Below, piece by piece: positions 28,253 to 38,617 of a DNA stretch of 64,000 nucleotides. The position numbers and the translations under genes are program-made. The notes beneath the pieces are model-generated. The model was not told the DNA's origin and made no database searches. It saw only the letters and a list, made by a program, of their open reading frames with translations. The stretch comes from Granulicella sp. dw_53 (GTDB lineage: Bacteria > Acidobacteriota > Terriglobia > Terriglobales > Acidobacteriaceae): NCBI RefSeq assembly GCF_018449545.1, contig NZ_JAAVUR010000001.1, positions 640,413 through 704,412 of the forward strand. Direction: 5' to 3'. How positions within the stretch are numbered: position 1 is the stretch's first letter; each line of letters begins with the position of its first letter.

Positions 28253-29743
28253 ATGAACACCATTCTCGCATTGGGTGTCACAGCGTTTATCCTTTGTTTC
28301 ATTCTCACGCCGCTGTGCCGTGACTTGTCACTTCGCCTCAACCTGGTAGACCATCCCGACACGGAACGTAAGTTTCATAAGAAACCAATTCCTCGCGTGG
28401 GTGGCGTTCCCATCGTCCTCGCGTATTCCGGCGCGCTAATTCTTGTGTTTGTCTTCACGCCAGCGACTCAGCGGGTTTACATCCGACACCACGAAATACT
28501 GTGGGCTCTCCTGCCAGCTGCGGCCATTATTTTTATTACAGGCCTTATCGACGATCTTATAGGTCTAAAACCCTGGCAGAAGCTCGCCGGTCAATTTCTC
28601 GGGGCTGGTCTCGCCGTGGGCTTAGGTGCGTATCTAGCTCCAGGTGACCTTGCAGTCTCCGTCGAGCATTCGTGGTTCGCCTCGCCTTGGATCAACATTC
28701 CACTAAGTCTTTTATGGCTTATAGGTTGCACAAATGCGGTCAATCTTATAGACGGACTTGATGGACTAGCCTCTGGTGTAGGTCTCTTCGCAACCGTCAC
28801 GATGCTTCTTGCCGCAGCTTTCAATGGCAATACCGGCCTACTACTTACGACCATGCCGTTAGCCGGGTGCTTACTTGCCTTCCTTTGCTTCAATTTCAGT
28901 CCGGCCTCCATCTTTCTGGGAGATTGTGGCAGCCTGACTGTTGGGTTCATGCTCGGTTGCTTCAGCCTAGTCTGGAGTCAGCGCAGCGGAACGCTCCTGG
29001 GCATGGCAGCTCCTCTTATGGCGCTTGCATTGCCGCTCATAGATGTGGGGTTGGCGATCTGCCGTCGCTATCTTCGCAAAGTTCCAATCTTTCGGGCAGA
29101 TCGCGGCCACATTCACCATATGGTCCAAGCGCGTGGATTCAAGCCACGAGACACTGCCTTGATCCTATATGGAGTATGCGCTCTCGCTGCCTCCTTAGCT
29201 CTAGTACAAAGCTTCCAGCCTTATCTACGCAGCATCGTAGTTATAGTCTTCTCGATATTAGTGTGGGCTGGAGTAAATTATCTTGGTTACATCGAGCTCG
29301 GAGCAGCTACTCGGGCGCTTTCGAGTAGACACATCCTAGGGCTGGTACGCGAAGAGATATATTTGCACGATCTCGGTCGCGCTCTCCTCGATTCCAAGAC
29401 CTCTGATGATTGCTGGATGGTTGTAAAGAAGGCCTGCGCCGAAATGCGTTTCGCGACAATTGAGATGTCGTTTCAAGGTAACCGCTTTGAAACGATTCTA
29501 GACCCGGCCACACTGGAACACGAGTGGAGAATCACATTGCCTTTGGGCGATTCAGGTTATCTTTCACTTAGCCGTTCCGCTTATGAGAAATCGCCAAAGA
29601 CTATGATTTCGACCTTGGATCACTTACAGGAGATCCTCGTAAAAAGAGCACAAATGCAACAGACCTCAGCATCTTTTATTAATGCCTCCGCACTACATCG
29701 AGAATCGAAATATCGGATCGCCGCAACTCAAGAACGATCGTAG
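28253..29743 (+). CDS. WecA/MraY-family sugar-1-phosphate transferase with extra C-terminal domain
   Basis: 496 residues. The first ~340 are a polytopic transferase that attaches a HexNAc-1-phosphate to undecaprenyl phosphate and starts the repeat unit. Motifs: FHKKPIPRVGG, LIDDLIGLKPWQKLAGQ (Asp pair), NAVNLIDGLDGLASG, FLGDCGSLTVGF and RADRGHIHHMVQARG (His-rich loop). WecA proteins normally end near residue 350-370; here ~145 residues follow (LHDLGRALLDSKTSDDCWMV onward), soluble and vaguely GAF-like. It is 32 nt after the preceding gene and last in the operon. Confidence 0.87.
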   Translation: MNTILALGVTAFILCFILTPLCRDLSLRLNLVDHPDTERKFHKKPIPRVGGVPIVLAYSGALILVFVFTPATQRVYIRHHEILWALLPAAAIIFITGLIDDLIGLKPWQKLAGQFLGAGLAVGLGAYLAPGDLAVSVEHSWFASPWINIPLSLLWLIGCTNAVNLIDGLDGLASGVGLFATVTMLLAAAFNGNTGLLLTTMPLAGCLLAFLCFNFSPASIFLGDCGSLTVGFMLGCFSLVWSQRSGTLLGMAAPLMALALPLIDVGLAICRRYLRKVPIFRADRGHIHHMVQARGFKPRDTALILYGVCALAASLALVQSFQPYLRSIVVIVFSILVWAGVNYLGYIELGAATRALSSRHILGLVREEIYLHDLGRALLDSKTSDDCWMVVKKACAEMRFATIEMSFQGNRFETILDPATLEHEWRITLPLGDSGYLSLSRSAYEKSPKTMISTLDHLQEILVKRAQMQQTSASFINASALHRESKYRIAATQERS

Positions 29744-29809
29744 TTAGAATGCTGGCTGTCAGAAGTTCCGAGCTATCCATTTATCGTCGTCGTGGAATCC
29801 GTCCACTTG

Positions 29810-31714
29810 CTAGTTAGCGCGACCCTTGCCCGTGCGAGGCGAAGTAGAAGTTGAAACTGGAGGCGATTTAATCCCTGAAGAATCCATTGAAACACCGGCA
29901 GCCTTATAGATAGCTAGAATCGTCGTATCATTTGCATCCCAATAGCCTACATGGCCCATGAGAATGTCGCCGCCCTTTACCGATGTAATCAATTGCGGCA
30001 ATTTCTCAGTTAATTTGGCGGCATCGACATCATTGATCAGATTGACGCTGAAGGCATGCGGATAATATGCACGTACTATCGGATCGGTTCCAAGATCACC
30101 ATGAAAGAGAAAGGTTTGAAAGGGAGCGGTGTAAGCGAAGTATTTCGAGGTGGTCTCTTCGGGAATGATTAAAGAGTCCGGGAAGGTCCGGGCCACTTGC
30201 TGAAAGATACTGGCGTCAAGAACGGCTCCATTAGGTTCGACGGAGGAGTCAACGTAAAACAAAGTGGCTCCCCAGCGATCATGCGCAAACTTTATCTTGC
30301 GGATCAACTCGGCAGCAATATCCGCGTTCGGCAGAGTTACCTGTTGCGCCGTGCCATCCGGATTTCGGGTGAAGTGTTGCGGCCGCGCACATACTCCCAC
30401 TCTAAACCCGGTGTTCCTGATTACTTTGAAATAAGCATCATCTAGCTTCCATCCGAAATACGGCGAACCATGGTCAAGAATGATGCTCTCCATCTCGGGA
30501 GAGATCTGCGCGATACTATCCGGCTGACAGACATAACTGGTACTTTGCGGGTACTCCTCCCCTTCGATATCCCAGGTGATCGAGCCCTGTGCGTGAAGCT
30601 GTTCCATGTTCGCAACAATATTAGTAGCCTGTTCCAGAACTCGCCTTTGGAATGCAGCAAGTCCTGCCACCGTCCTGATATCAAAGTTACCCTCATTCCT
30701 CTCGTTGAAGTATCGTCGAGGATTATTAGAATACCCCCCGGGCTTACTCGCCTCCCCACTCGGAGAACTAGCTAAATAAACCGTGCCAATAGGTCTGCGA
30801 TCGATCCAGTTCAACTGCGCTGGCCATGTCCGCGCCCAATTTGCATAGATATCTGGCGCCAGCGCTACAGAGGAAGTTCCTGAAGATGCGAACCGCAATG
30901 ACACGACAAGCGTGTCCGTTTTACCCGGATATACTGGCCGATCGTTATGCGGCTGGAACGTCGCTAGCCCATCCGGGGCAGTCCCACTAATGATTGGAGA
31001 ATAAGCAACTCCAGTACCTGTTGGAAGAAACCCACTGTAAAGCGGCTTCGACGCATCTGGCACGACAGCGACGACTTCGCCGGATCCATAATCAGCTATC
31101 GTCACACTTGGAGCCGTAGTATTGAAGGCAAGTTGGGGATAACTCGCGTTACCAAAGCTCTTGGGAAGTTTTGGAAGATGAATTCCAAACGGATAGATCA
31201 CAGCACCATCGAGAATCACCCCCGAGCCGGGCTTGTTGGTCTCAGTGACTCGCATATCGAGAGTGTCTCCACTCTGCAAGAACTGCACCTGAATAGACCC
31301 CCAACTGTAGTTATAGGTCCATGTATTCGTCTCTGAACTCCAGCTACGGCCATTGTTAGTTTCGCCCCAGGCAAACTGACCGCCTGACATGAGGTTCCCT
31401 TGCAGGTCAGTCATCTTCATATGCCATATGTGAAATAAGTCGGAAGGATATTGGGCCAAATCCTCTAATAAGACTCCCGCATAGGACACTTGTTGAACCC
31501 CGTTTGAACCATAAGTAACCTTTAGATTCGTTTCCGCAATCGTCTGCCTCTCGAACGCGACAACGCTGACTATCGCGGCAGCAATCGCCATAACGGACAA
31601 AATAGTCTTTACTCGGAAGGCCCTTAATCCCCACAAGTCTCGGAAAAAGTGAAGAACAGACCGTAACAATGGCAGTGCTAGGCTCATAATGCACTGGAAG
31701 GTATCAGTTGCCAC
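29810..31714 (-). CDS. signal-anchored, glycosidase-like protein of the EPS locus
   Basis: 634 residues from a GTG start (alternative ATG at 31687; neither has a good ribosome-binding site). An N-terminal hydrophobic segment near residues 37-53 suggests export or membrane anchoring. Residues ~60-300 look like a beta-sandwich domain; residues ~310-600 look like a TIM-barrel hydrolase with acidic candidates in GSITWDIEGEEYPQ, WGATLFYVDSSVEP and LIIPEETTSKYF. I do not recognise a named GH family. It converges on the polysaccharide operon, so it may trim or degrade the polymer. The C-terminus is Ser/Thr/Pro-rich. Confidence 0.6.
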   Translation of the reverse strand: MATDTFQCIMSLALPLLRSVLHFFRDLWGLRAFRVKTILSVMAIAAAIVSVVAFERQTIAETNLKVTYGSNGVQQVSYAGVLLEDLAQYPSDLFHIWHMKMTDLQGNLMSGGQFAWGETNNGRSWSSETNTWTYNYSWGSIQVQFLQSGDTLDMRVTETNKPGSGVILDGAVIYPFGIHLPKLPKSFGNASYPQLAFNTTAPSVTIADYGSGEVVAVVPDASKPLYSGFLPTGTGVAYSPIISGTAPDGLATFQPHNDRPVYPGKTDTLVVSLRFASSGTSSVALAPDIYANWARTWPAQLNWIDRRPIGTVYLASSPSGEASKPGGYSNNPRRYFNERNEGNFDIRTVAGLAAFQRRVLEQATNIVANMEQLHAQGSITWDIEGEEYPQSTSYVCQPDSIAQISPEMESIILDHGSPYFGWKLDDAYFKVIRNTGFRVGVCARPQHFTRNPDGTAQQVTLPNADIAAELIRKIKFAHDRWGATLFYVDSSVEPNGAVLDASIFQQVARTFPDSLIIPEETTSKYFAYTAPFQTFLFHGDLGTDPIVRAYYPHAFSVNLINDVDAAKLTEKLPQLITSVKGGDILMGHVGYWDANDTTILAIYKAAGVSMDSSGIKSPPVSTSTSPRTGKGRAN

Positions 31715-31731
31715 AGGAGAAAGATAGCGAA

Positions 31732-31751
31732 GTGTCGTCTCCCGACGACAC
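31732..31751 (-). promoter_or_regulatory. 8-bp perfect hairpin upstream of the glycosidase-like gene
   Basis: GTGTCGTC-GGGA-GACGACAC on the minus strand, an 8-bp stem with a GNRA-type tetraloop, ending 17 nt before the GTG start of the downstream gene. It could be an operator or an mRNA structure limiting ribosome access. No T-run follows it, so it is not a terminator. Confidence 0.4.
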
Positions 31752-31866
31752 GCAAGAAGCAGCGAACGTAGTTCACGTTAGCGTGATGAAAAGTATTTCC
31801 AATAAGGCGTGAGCCCTCCCGCAAAATACCTAGGGGGACTAATCGTGATGAAGCTCCCAGCCTAAC

Positions 31867-32148
31867 TTAGGAATTAGATCGAATCATCGCCCAATTCGAG
31901 GCTTCGATCACTAACACAGCTACATTCGGCCAGACGCCGGTTGCTGCAAGCGAATGGATCCAATCACAAAGTGAGTTAGCTGTCAGCAGAGATCTTCCAT
32001 AATAGAAAGCCTGAGTCAGGATGGTCTTATCCTGCAACCCGGAGATGGATTGGTTAAACCCATGTATCTCCATCAGAGCATCCAGCTTTTTGTATATCTC
32101 GATCTCCGGTTGACCCTGCAAAGTAACCTGTATAAAAAAAATCGCCAT
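31867..32148 (-). CDS. small protein of unknown function
   Basis: 93 residues from the ATG at 32148; a TTG lies one codon upstream. No recognised family. Predicted mixed alpha/beta, no signal peptide, moderately hydrophobic (MAIFFIQVTLQGQ; LCDWIHSLAATGVWPNVAVL). AAGGA lies 11 nt upstream. It sits alone between the glycosidase-like gene and the kinase gene. It might be a fragment of a larger gene or a genuine small orphan. Confidence 0.4.
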   Translation of the reverse strand: MAIFFIQVTLQGQPEIEIYKKLDALMEIHGFNQSISGLQDKTILTQAFYYGRSLLTANSLCDWIHSLAATGVWPNVAVLVIEASNWAMIRSNS

Positions 32149-32211
32149 CAATCATTCATTCCTTGAACTATCGAAAAACGCAGCAATGATCCATTCGTAC
32201 TTCAAGAAACA

Positions 32212-35200
32212 CTACCGGCCTTTAGCGGCAGCTTCGGCCAGCAATCCTTGCCCACGATCCGCCTCATGCCACAGTGAGAGGAAACGCCTGTACGCCACCA
32301 CACTATTGGGCTTGTCTCCCATCGCCGCATACGCCCTTGTCAATCCTATCTGTGCCATTGGATACACATTACTGCCCCCTAAAAATGCCGCTCCCCTATG
32401 ATCCACAATGATCTGAAAGTCCGCCACAGCCAACGCCGGCTCCGCTGCACTTAAGTGGGCCAACCCGCGCAGATACGGAGTCAACGCAAGCTGATCGTAA
32501 ACAGCCGTCGAGCCTAAAGCAGCCAGCGCTCCTCGTGGATCATTCTTTCCAAGCGCCACCGCCGCCCTCAGATCGGCAAGATAGTATCCCGTCACAGCCG
32601 TACTCTCAGGAAAGCGGCGTTGCAGATCGAACGCCGTTCGCTCAGCGTCAGCAGAATTCCCGCAGAGAGCCGTTGCCATGCCCGCATTAAAACTTGAGAC
32701 TAATCCCGACTCCGACTTCTCTGCCTCCTTTGCAAAACTCACCGCATGACTGCACGACCGCACTAACGCCAGGTCGAGCGCCGCTTGAGCCATAAAATAA
32801 GGCTGAACGGCACTCCGTCCCGTATTTAGACTCGAATCCCCAGCGCCGTTCGCCGTCGCCGACATCCAGAACGCCGCTGCGGCGGTCATCCGCCCCTCAT
32901 TGTCCAAATACAGACCATAGGTCGCCAACCTCCCAAACGACTCGCGTACACCTGGAGCTTTAGGATCCACATGAACTCCCTCGATGCTTGCCGTCTGCCG
33001 CGCCAGCTCCTCTTTGTCGTCCGCAAGATAAGCAGCAGCCAGCGTATTCCCAGTCCGCACTACCCCAAGCCGCTTTGCTTGTCCTTCAAGTTGTAGCGCA
33101 CCTTGGAAGCGGTTCAGCCCAATCAGCACGTCTTCGGCCTCGGCATAGGCATCGGCATCATACGGGTCGACCGCGTAGGCTTGTTGTGCCGCTTGGAGAG
33201 CCTCGGGTAAATGTCCCTGCGCTCGCAATACACGCGCCAGGTAGAGAAACCCCGCCTCATCCCTCGGAAACAACTCCTTAAGCCGTCGTATCACTCCTGC
33301 TGCCCGGCCGTAATCGCCCGTCGCATTCATCGCTACGCAGAACTCAGCCAACAGCTTCAATCGTTCTTCCCTGCCCGCGGCCGTCTCCCGCGCCAAAAGT
33401 GCCTCTGCGACAGCCGCACCTTCCGCTCGCTCCTCACTGTAGAGCCAAGCCAATCGCAAGTGTGCCTGCATAAATTTGGGGTCCGTCGCTTTAGCCTTCT
33501 CGTAAGCATCAATCGCATCTCGCACCCGGCCGCTCTGCAACGCGATCTCACCTACCGCATACGCCTGCAGGGCGCCGAGATTCGCAGTAGCCTCCCGATC
33601 TAGCGGTCTGCTCGTCTTGGCTAGAGTCCGTTCACTCTCTCCCATATCGGAGCGCATCCGGCTCGCGACCCTGCTGATAGCTGCAGCAATCTGTTCCTTG
33701 TCCTCCGCCTTCTCCTCGATACTGGTCAACTTATCGTTCGAGTCCGTCTTCAGCACATCGATGCTGATCGTATAAGGTGGGCTCGAGCCTTTGATCTCCC
33801 CGTACAGATAAGCCTTTGCCCCCACGATCTGCGCGACGCGCCGGCTCGAAATCAAACCACTCGTGGCCCCCTCTGCCTCCGCCTGCCGCAGACCCGCCCT
33901 GTAGGCCTCGCCTCCCCGAAAGGTCAGATACTGCATCTGCCCCAGCACCAACTCCAACCCTTCGATCACCACTCCATCTAGCGTCTTATCGCCCGTCCGA
34001 TTCTGAACCACAGTAAGGAGTAGAGTATCCCCTTGCTGCAGCACCACGGGACGAAACCAGCCATTGTTCATCGCCAGAAATATAACCCCTATAACCAACG
34101 CCGCCACCCCGGCAAACATCGCAATCCGAACCTTGGCGAGCCCCCCCGCTCTCTCTGGATCTTTCCGTGGATCCGATTCCGTTCCGCGCTTAGCACCACC
34201 TTCAACCTGTCGCCCAGCGCTCTCCTGCCGCACTCGGGGACTAACTCGCATCTCAGGGTCCGCCTCGCTGCTAAACGGTTCCACAGCCATCCCATCAACC
34301 TGCTGCGCAGCCCCATTTTGTTCGTCATCAGGAACCGGCAATGTCTGCTCCCCCGAGCCACCGCCAGAGGCTACTGCTTTCACCGAATCATGAGAAGGCT
34401 CCTTCTCAACAACCGCGCGGTCAGGAGCTGGCCGCTGACCACTCAAAACACCCTTGTCTCGATTCCCGTCAGACTGCGGAATACGCAGCATCGGACGGAT
34501 CATCATATTGTCGCCGCTAGACTTCTTACCCTCCTCCTTCTCCACCGCGGGTACGACCTCAGGCGTTGCAGCCACTTTACCCAAACGGTTTGCACCCGAA
34601 ACCGGACGCATCGGTCGTTTAATCCGCGCAATCGGATCCACTGCCTTCACCAAGGGCACCGTTGCTGCGGCTCGCTTCAACCACCCACCACTCGTCCGAA
34701 ACGGAATCTTCCGTAGCGCCCGGCCCAACTCCTCTGCGCTTTGGAACCGGTCATCCCGCTGTTTTGCCAGCAGCTTCAGGATGATCTTCTCCAGCTCCTT
34801 TGGAATAGAGTCGTTCCACTCGTGAATCGGTTCCGGCGCATGGTTCAGAAGTTGCACGAAGATCAGCGCGCTGGTCGTTCCCTGGAACGGCACATGCCGC
34901 GTCGCCATCTCATACATCACCACGCCCAGCGAAAACAGATCCGACCGACCATCCAGGTCCTGTCCCCTGGCCTGCTCCGGAGACATGTAGGCGAGCGTCC
35001 CCACCGTCGCCCCCGCCAAGGTCAGATCCAACGCCCGCGCCGCACGTCCTCCTCGCGTCGCCAGTCCGATCTTTGCCAATCCAAAGTCCAACACCTTCGC
35101 CTGCGGTCGTCCGCGCGCGTGCTCCACCAGAAAAATATTTGCCGGCTTGATGTCACGGTGCACGATTCCCTTGGCATGGGCTGCCGCCAAAGCATCCGCC

Positions 35201-35550
35201 ACCTCCTGCGAGTAGGCAATAATCTCATCGACCGGCACCGCCCCCCGCGAGATCTTGTCCTTCAGCGTCTCGCCCTCCAGCAGCTCCATCACCATGTAGG
35301 GCTCGCCGTCCTGCTCCCCCATGTCGAAGATCGTGCAAATATGGGGATGATTCAACGCCGAAACGGCGCGCGCCTCCTGGAGAAAGCGCTCCCGCATCCC
35401 CGGCATCTCATAATCTTCGTGAAGCAGTTTGATCGCGACCTGACGATGCAGGCGTGCGTCCCACGCCCGGAACACCAGGCCCATGGCTCCGCCCCCCACC
35501 TTGCCGAGGATCTCGTACGGCCCGAATCTCTGGCCTACCTCTGGAATCAT
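32212..35550 (-). CDS. PknB-type Ser/Thr kinase with transmembrane segment and C-terminal TPRs
   Basis: 1112 residues. Kinase domain ~11-285: Gly-rich loop [11 protein letters not shown], Lys41 in VAIKLL, catalytic [10 protein letters not shown] (131-140), DFG 155-157 and SPEQA (about 190). A ~190-residue Ser/Pro/Lys-rich linker follows, one TM helix (about 476-494), then a periplasmic half with a FlgO/TolB-like segment ([20 protein letters not shown]) and many TPRs. All catalytic motifs are intact, so it should be active. Kinases with TPR sensors are expanded in Acidobacteriota. It lies next to the EPS locus but in a separate, minus-strand unit. Confidence 0.9.
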   Translation of the reverse strand: MIPEVGQRFGPYEILGKVGGGAMGLVFRAWDARLHRQVAIKLLHEDYEMPGMRERFLQEARAVSALNHPHICTIFDMGEQDGEPYMVMELLEGETLKDKISRGAVPVDEIIAYSQEVADALAAAHAKGIVHRDIKPANIFLVEHARGRPQAKVLDFGLAKIGLATRGGRAARALDLTLAGATVGTLAYMSPEQARGQDLDGRSDLFSLGVVMYEMATRHVPFQGTTSALIFVQLLNHAPEPIHEWNDSIPKELEKIILKLLAKQRDDRFQSAEELGRALRKIPFRTSGGWLKRAAATVPLVKAVDPIARIKRPMRPVSGANRLGKVAATPEVVPAVEKEEGKKSSGDNMMIRPMLRIPQSDGNRDKGVLSGQRPAPDRAVVEKEPSHDSVKAVASGGGSGEQTLPVPDDEQNGAAQQVDGMAVEPFSSEADPEMRVSPRVRQESAGRQVEGGAKRGTESDPRKDPERAGGLAKVRIAMFAGVAALVIGVIFLAMNNGWFRPVVLQQGDTLLLTVVQNRTGDKTLDGVVIEGLELVLGQMQYLTFRGGEAYRAGLRQAEAEGATSGLISSRRVAQIVGAKAYLYGEIKGSSPPYTISIDVLKTDSNDKLTSIEEKAEDKEQIAAAISRVASRMRSDMGESERTLAKTSRPLDREATANLGALQAYAVGEIALQSGRVRDAIDAYEKAKATDPKFMQAHLRLAWLYSEERAEGAAVAEALLARETAAGREERLKLLAEFCVAMNATGDYGRAAGVIRRLKELFPRDEAGFLYLARVLRAQGHLPEALQAAQQAYAVDPYDADAYAEAEDVLIGLNRFQGALQLEGQAKRLGVVRTGNTLAAAYLADDKEELARQTASIEGVHVDPKAPGVRESFGRLATYGLYLDNEGRMTAAAAFWMSATANGAGDSSLNTGRSAVQPYFMAQAALDLALVRSCSHAVSFAKEAEKSESGLVSSFNAGMATALCGNSADAERTAFDLQRRFPESTAVTGYYLADLRAAVALGKNDPRGALAALGSTAVYDQLALTPYLRGLAHLSAAEPALAVADFQIIVDHRGAAFLGGSNVYPMAQIGLTRAYAAMGDKPNSVVAYRRFLSLWHEADRGQGLLAEAAAKGR

Positions 35551-35697
35551 GCGCCTGCTATGCCTTCCATCCTTCTCCTGCTAGAGAGGTCCATTCGGGC
35601 CTTATACCCCAACGAATGATCAAGCTATGGGTCTCAAATCGATCCAAGTCCGCCTCGCGACCCCAATCATACCCGCTGCCCACCGCCTGCCATATCC

Positions 35698-37797
35698 CTA
35701 CCTAGTGGTAGTGCCACAGGCAAGAACCCGTGCTCGCTCCGTCTCCGCAACCACCGGCAAGGTCCATACCCACCCGTCCTTAACCCTCCACACCGGGTCC
35801 CACTGCGTCGCAACCAACTCATCGATACCCAGTCTGTGGCAAGTAGCACGGGCCTCATCCGCATCTTCCGCCGCCCCTAGATAAAGCCGCGCAAGCTCCG
35901 CCTTAATCCCCTCACACGGCCCGGGATCGCCTCCAAACGCCACATTGCACTCCGGAGCCGCATTCGCCGTCTGCCTTGGCGTGTTCAGCAACTGCGCAAA
36001 GTTGAAGAAGTCGCTCGGCTGATGCGTGTCATACTGCACCACCGCCATCTTCGGTGAGCGTCCATCCAGATCGCGCCGAATCTCCCGGAGCGCCATGTTT
36101 CTCTCTGCGAGCCCCCCCAGCCCCTTCCGTTGCAATCTGTCCTGCACCGGCAGATAAAGCCGCAGCAAAACCGCCTGATACACGGTCCCACCCATCCCCA
36201 CCACCATCAGAATCGCCAACACCACCCTCACACTCCGCCGCGGAGCGCGAATCGTTCCATCCAGCAGCAACCCCGCCAGCAGCAGCAAAAAAAACTGCGG
36301 TATCAGCATTGAACGAATCCCAAAGTCGTTCGTCCCAATCACCGTCGACTTCACAAGGCTCGAAACCACCAGCCCCGCCACCACCAGAAACACCGCCGTC
36401 TGCTCCCCATCCCCAAGGCTCTTCCACCTGCGCAGCAACACGACCACCAGCACCGCCGCGAAGAAGCCCAACTCCGCCGCATACCCCGGAGCCATCAACA
36501 CCAGCGCCGCAACCTGCTCTTCAACCCCCACACTCCGCGTCCGCATCTGCTTGAACCCCGGCAACTTCGCCACCGAGATCGGATCGATCATCGGCCGCAC
36601 AGCCAACGCGAACACCGCCGTCCTTCCTCCAGCATTCGGGCCCGCTGCCCGCAGCTCCCTCAGATAAGGCGCCAGCAACACCACCGCCACCAACCCCGAG
36701 CCCAACAAAACAGCGCACCGGTCTCGTCCATCCCTCCGCACCCACGCCCAAACCAGCCATCCCGCCATCACCATCGCAAAGGCCACCGCCACATAGGTCG
36801 ACAACCCAAACGAAGCCGCAAACCCCACCCCGGCTATCACCCCACAAAGAACCCTCTGCCTCCCCCCGCGCCCCTCCGACATCCAGATCAGCAGAAACCC
36901 GAAGACGCAGCAAACCAGCGCCGCCAGATGATGCGGCACCCACAGCATCGTATCCATCCAAGAAGTCACCTGACCCGCCGACCACCACTCCATATCCGGA
37001 TCAGTGTCCATTCCCTGCAGATACGCCACGATCGCCGGAATAAGATCCAGCCCCGTCACCACCAGCAGCCCTACCGTAATCCAAATCCTGCGCCTGGCCC
37101 TTGCAACATCCTTCGCAGGCGTCAAAAAATACCGCCCATACAGCCCAATCGCCGCCGCCAGCCCAAAGCCAGACCACGCGCAGCTCGCAATCATCGCCTG
37201 CCGGGCCGACACTCCCGCCACCTTCACCACCACCGCGCACACCACATACCAGAAGTAGTAGTAGCGCATCGGAGCAGCATGGCCCACTCCCCCATCCGAT
37301 ACCGTCCAATACAGAGGATTCCCCGGCGGAACCCCCGTCCGCACCACCGCATCCACAAACGCAGTCCGCAGCGCGTGGTCATAGACGGCCACGTTCATAT
37401 AAAGCTTGTTCCCCAACCCCACATCGACCAACTCCCCCACCACAAAGACCGCGCCCCCCAACCCGGCAGCCACAACCAGCCGTCCCGTCCGGCCCAGACG
37501 AAAGCGCCTCCCACGAATCAGCTCTATCCCAACCAAGGCTACCGCCGTCACGCCAAGCCACACCACCACCCAGCAGGCCACATTCAGCGAGACATACTTC
37601 CCCGCCATCACCGCCAGCAACGTCACCACTCCAAACGATAGCGGCACACTCCAGGTCAGCCGCTCCCCCAGCGACCGCCCCCGAAAACCCAGCAGATCCG
37701 TCACCCAACCCACAACGTACCCTGGCCCAGCCAACAGCGCAAAACCCAGCGCAGCAACCAGACAACCCGCAATATCCCGATAGGTATAGAAACTCAA
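35698..37797 (-). CDS. GT-C-like polytopic membrane protein
   Basis: 699 residues, about 12-14 hydrophobic segments and a ~130-residue soluble C-terminal domain. The first large loop contains YMNVAVYDHALRTAFVDAVV followed by GVPPGNPLYWTVSDG, resembling the acidic/His motif of GT-C glycosyltransferases that use polyprenyl-phosphate sugars. The start is uncertain: the longest frame begins with TTG at 37797 and no ribosome-binding site is obvious. Substrate unknown. It lies upstream of the kinase gene on the same strand and is divergent from a HAD gene. Confidence 0.6.
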   Translation of the reverse strand: MSFYTYRDIAGCLVAALGFALLAGPGYVVGWVTDLLGFRGRSLGERLTWSVPLSFGVVTLLAVMAGKYVSLNVACWVVVWLGVTAVALVGIELIRGRRFRLGRTGRLVVAAGLGGAVFVVGELVDVGLGNKLYMNVAVYDHALRTAFVDAVVRTGVPPGNPLYWTVSDGGVGHAAPMRYYYFWYVVCAVVVKVAGVSARQAMIASCAWSGFGLAAAIGLYGRYFLTPAKDVARARRRIWITVGLLVVTGLDLIPAIVAYLQGMDTDPDMEWWSAGQVTSWMDTMLWVPHHLAALVCCVFGFLLIWMSEGRGGRQRVLCGVIAGVGFAASFGLSTYVAVAFAMVMAGWLVWAWVRRDGRDRCAVLLGSGLVAVVLLAPYLRELRAAGPNAGGRTAVFALAVRPMIDPISVAKLPGFKQMRTRSVGVEEQVAALVLMAPGYAAELGFFAAVLVVVLLRRWKSLGDGEQTAVFLVVAGLVVSSLVKSTVIGTNDFGIRSMLIPQFFLLLLAGLLLDGTIRAPRRSVRVVLAILMVVGMGGTVYQAVLLRLYLPVQDRLQRKGLGGLAERNMALREIRRDLDGRSPKMAVVQYDTHQPSDFFNFAQLLNTPRQTANAAPECNVAFGGDPGPCEGIKAELARLYLGAAEDADEARATCHRLGIDELVATQWDPVWRVKDGWVWTLPVVAETERARVLACGTTTR

Positions 37798-37894
37798 ACG
37801 TTCACTGTCTTTCGAACTTCGAAAGTTGTCCGCAAGTCTACCACCGCTCTCACTTCATCCTCTCTGTCGTTCCAGAAACCCCTATAATGGCCGC

Positions 37895-38617
37895 ATGAAC
37901 ACGCCACTCGAAGCAAACCACAGGTCTGTGCGCCAGACGCTCCTCATCGATGCCGACGACACCCTCTGGGAGAACAACGTCTACTTCGAGCGAGCCATCG
38001 CCTCCTTCATCTCCTACCTCGACCACCGCATCCACACCGCCGAAGAGGTCCGCGGCCACCTCAACCGCGTCGAACACGCCACCATCGCCGCCCAGGGCTA
38101 CGGCCTGCACAGCTTTCGCAAGTCCCTCATCACCTGCTTCGAGCAGCTCACCGATCAGCCCATCACCCAGGAGAAGCACGACCGCATCGTCAGCTTCGCT
38201 CAGTCCATCGCCGACCAGGAGATCGAGCTCCTGCCCAACGTCGACGCCACCCTCGCCGACCTAGCCACCCGCCACCGCATCATCATGGTCACCAAGGGCA
38301 ACACCGAAGAACAGCAGGACAAGCTCCGCCGCTCCGGACTAGCGCCCCACTTCTCCGCCGTCGAGGTCCTCCCCGAAAAACACACCGACGCCTACCTCTC
38401 CCTCGCCTCCCACCACGCCTGCGAAGCCGCCTGCACCTGGATGATCGGCAACAGCCCCCGCTCCGACATCAACCCCGCCCTCGCCGCCGGACTCCACGCC
38501 ATCTTCATTCCCCACGACTTCACCTGGGTCCTCGAGCACGAGGTCGTCAACCAACCTCCACCCGGCCAAACCCTCCTAGAACTCCCCACCTTCGCCGACC
38601 TCACCCAATACTTCTAG
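37895..38617 (+). CDS. HAD-family hydrolase
   Basis: 240 residues from the ATG at 37895 (an upstream ATG exists at 37826). HAD motifs in order: nucleophile TLLIDADDTLWENN, motif II MVTKGN, Lys in PEKHTDAY, motif IV GNSPRSDINPAL. An alpha-helical cap lies between motifs I and II. It resembles phosphoglycolate phosphatase or pyrimidine-nucleotidase HADs; the substrate is open. Its codon use is strongly C-ending, unlike the EPS genes. Confidence 0.85.
   Translation: MNTPLEANHRSVRQTLLIDADDTLWENNVYFERAIASFISYLDHRIHTAEEVRGHLNRVEHATIAAQGYGLHSFRKSLITCFEQLTDQPITQEKHDRIVSFAQSIADQEIELLPNVDATLADLATRHRIIMVTKGNTEEQQDKLRRSGLAPHFSAVEVLPEKHTDAYLSLASHHACEAACTWMIGNSPRSDINPALAAGLHAIFIPHDFTWVLEHEVVNQPPPGQTLLELPTFADLTQYF

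Noticed and set aside
36928..37641. 237-codon plus-strand open frame rich in His/Arg/Pro
   Set aside because: Antisense to the GT-C-like membrane protein; the sense frame has clear TM segments.
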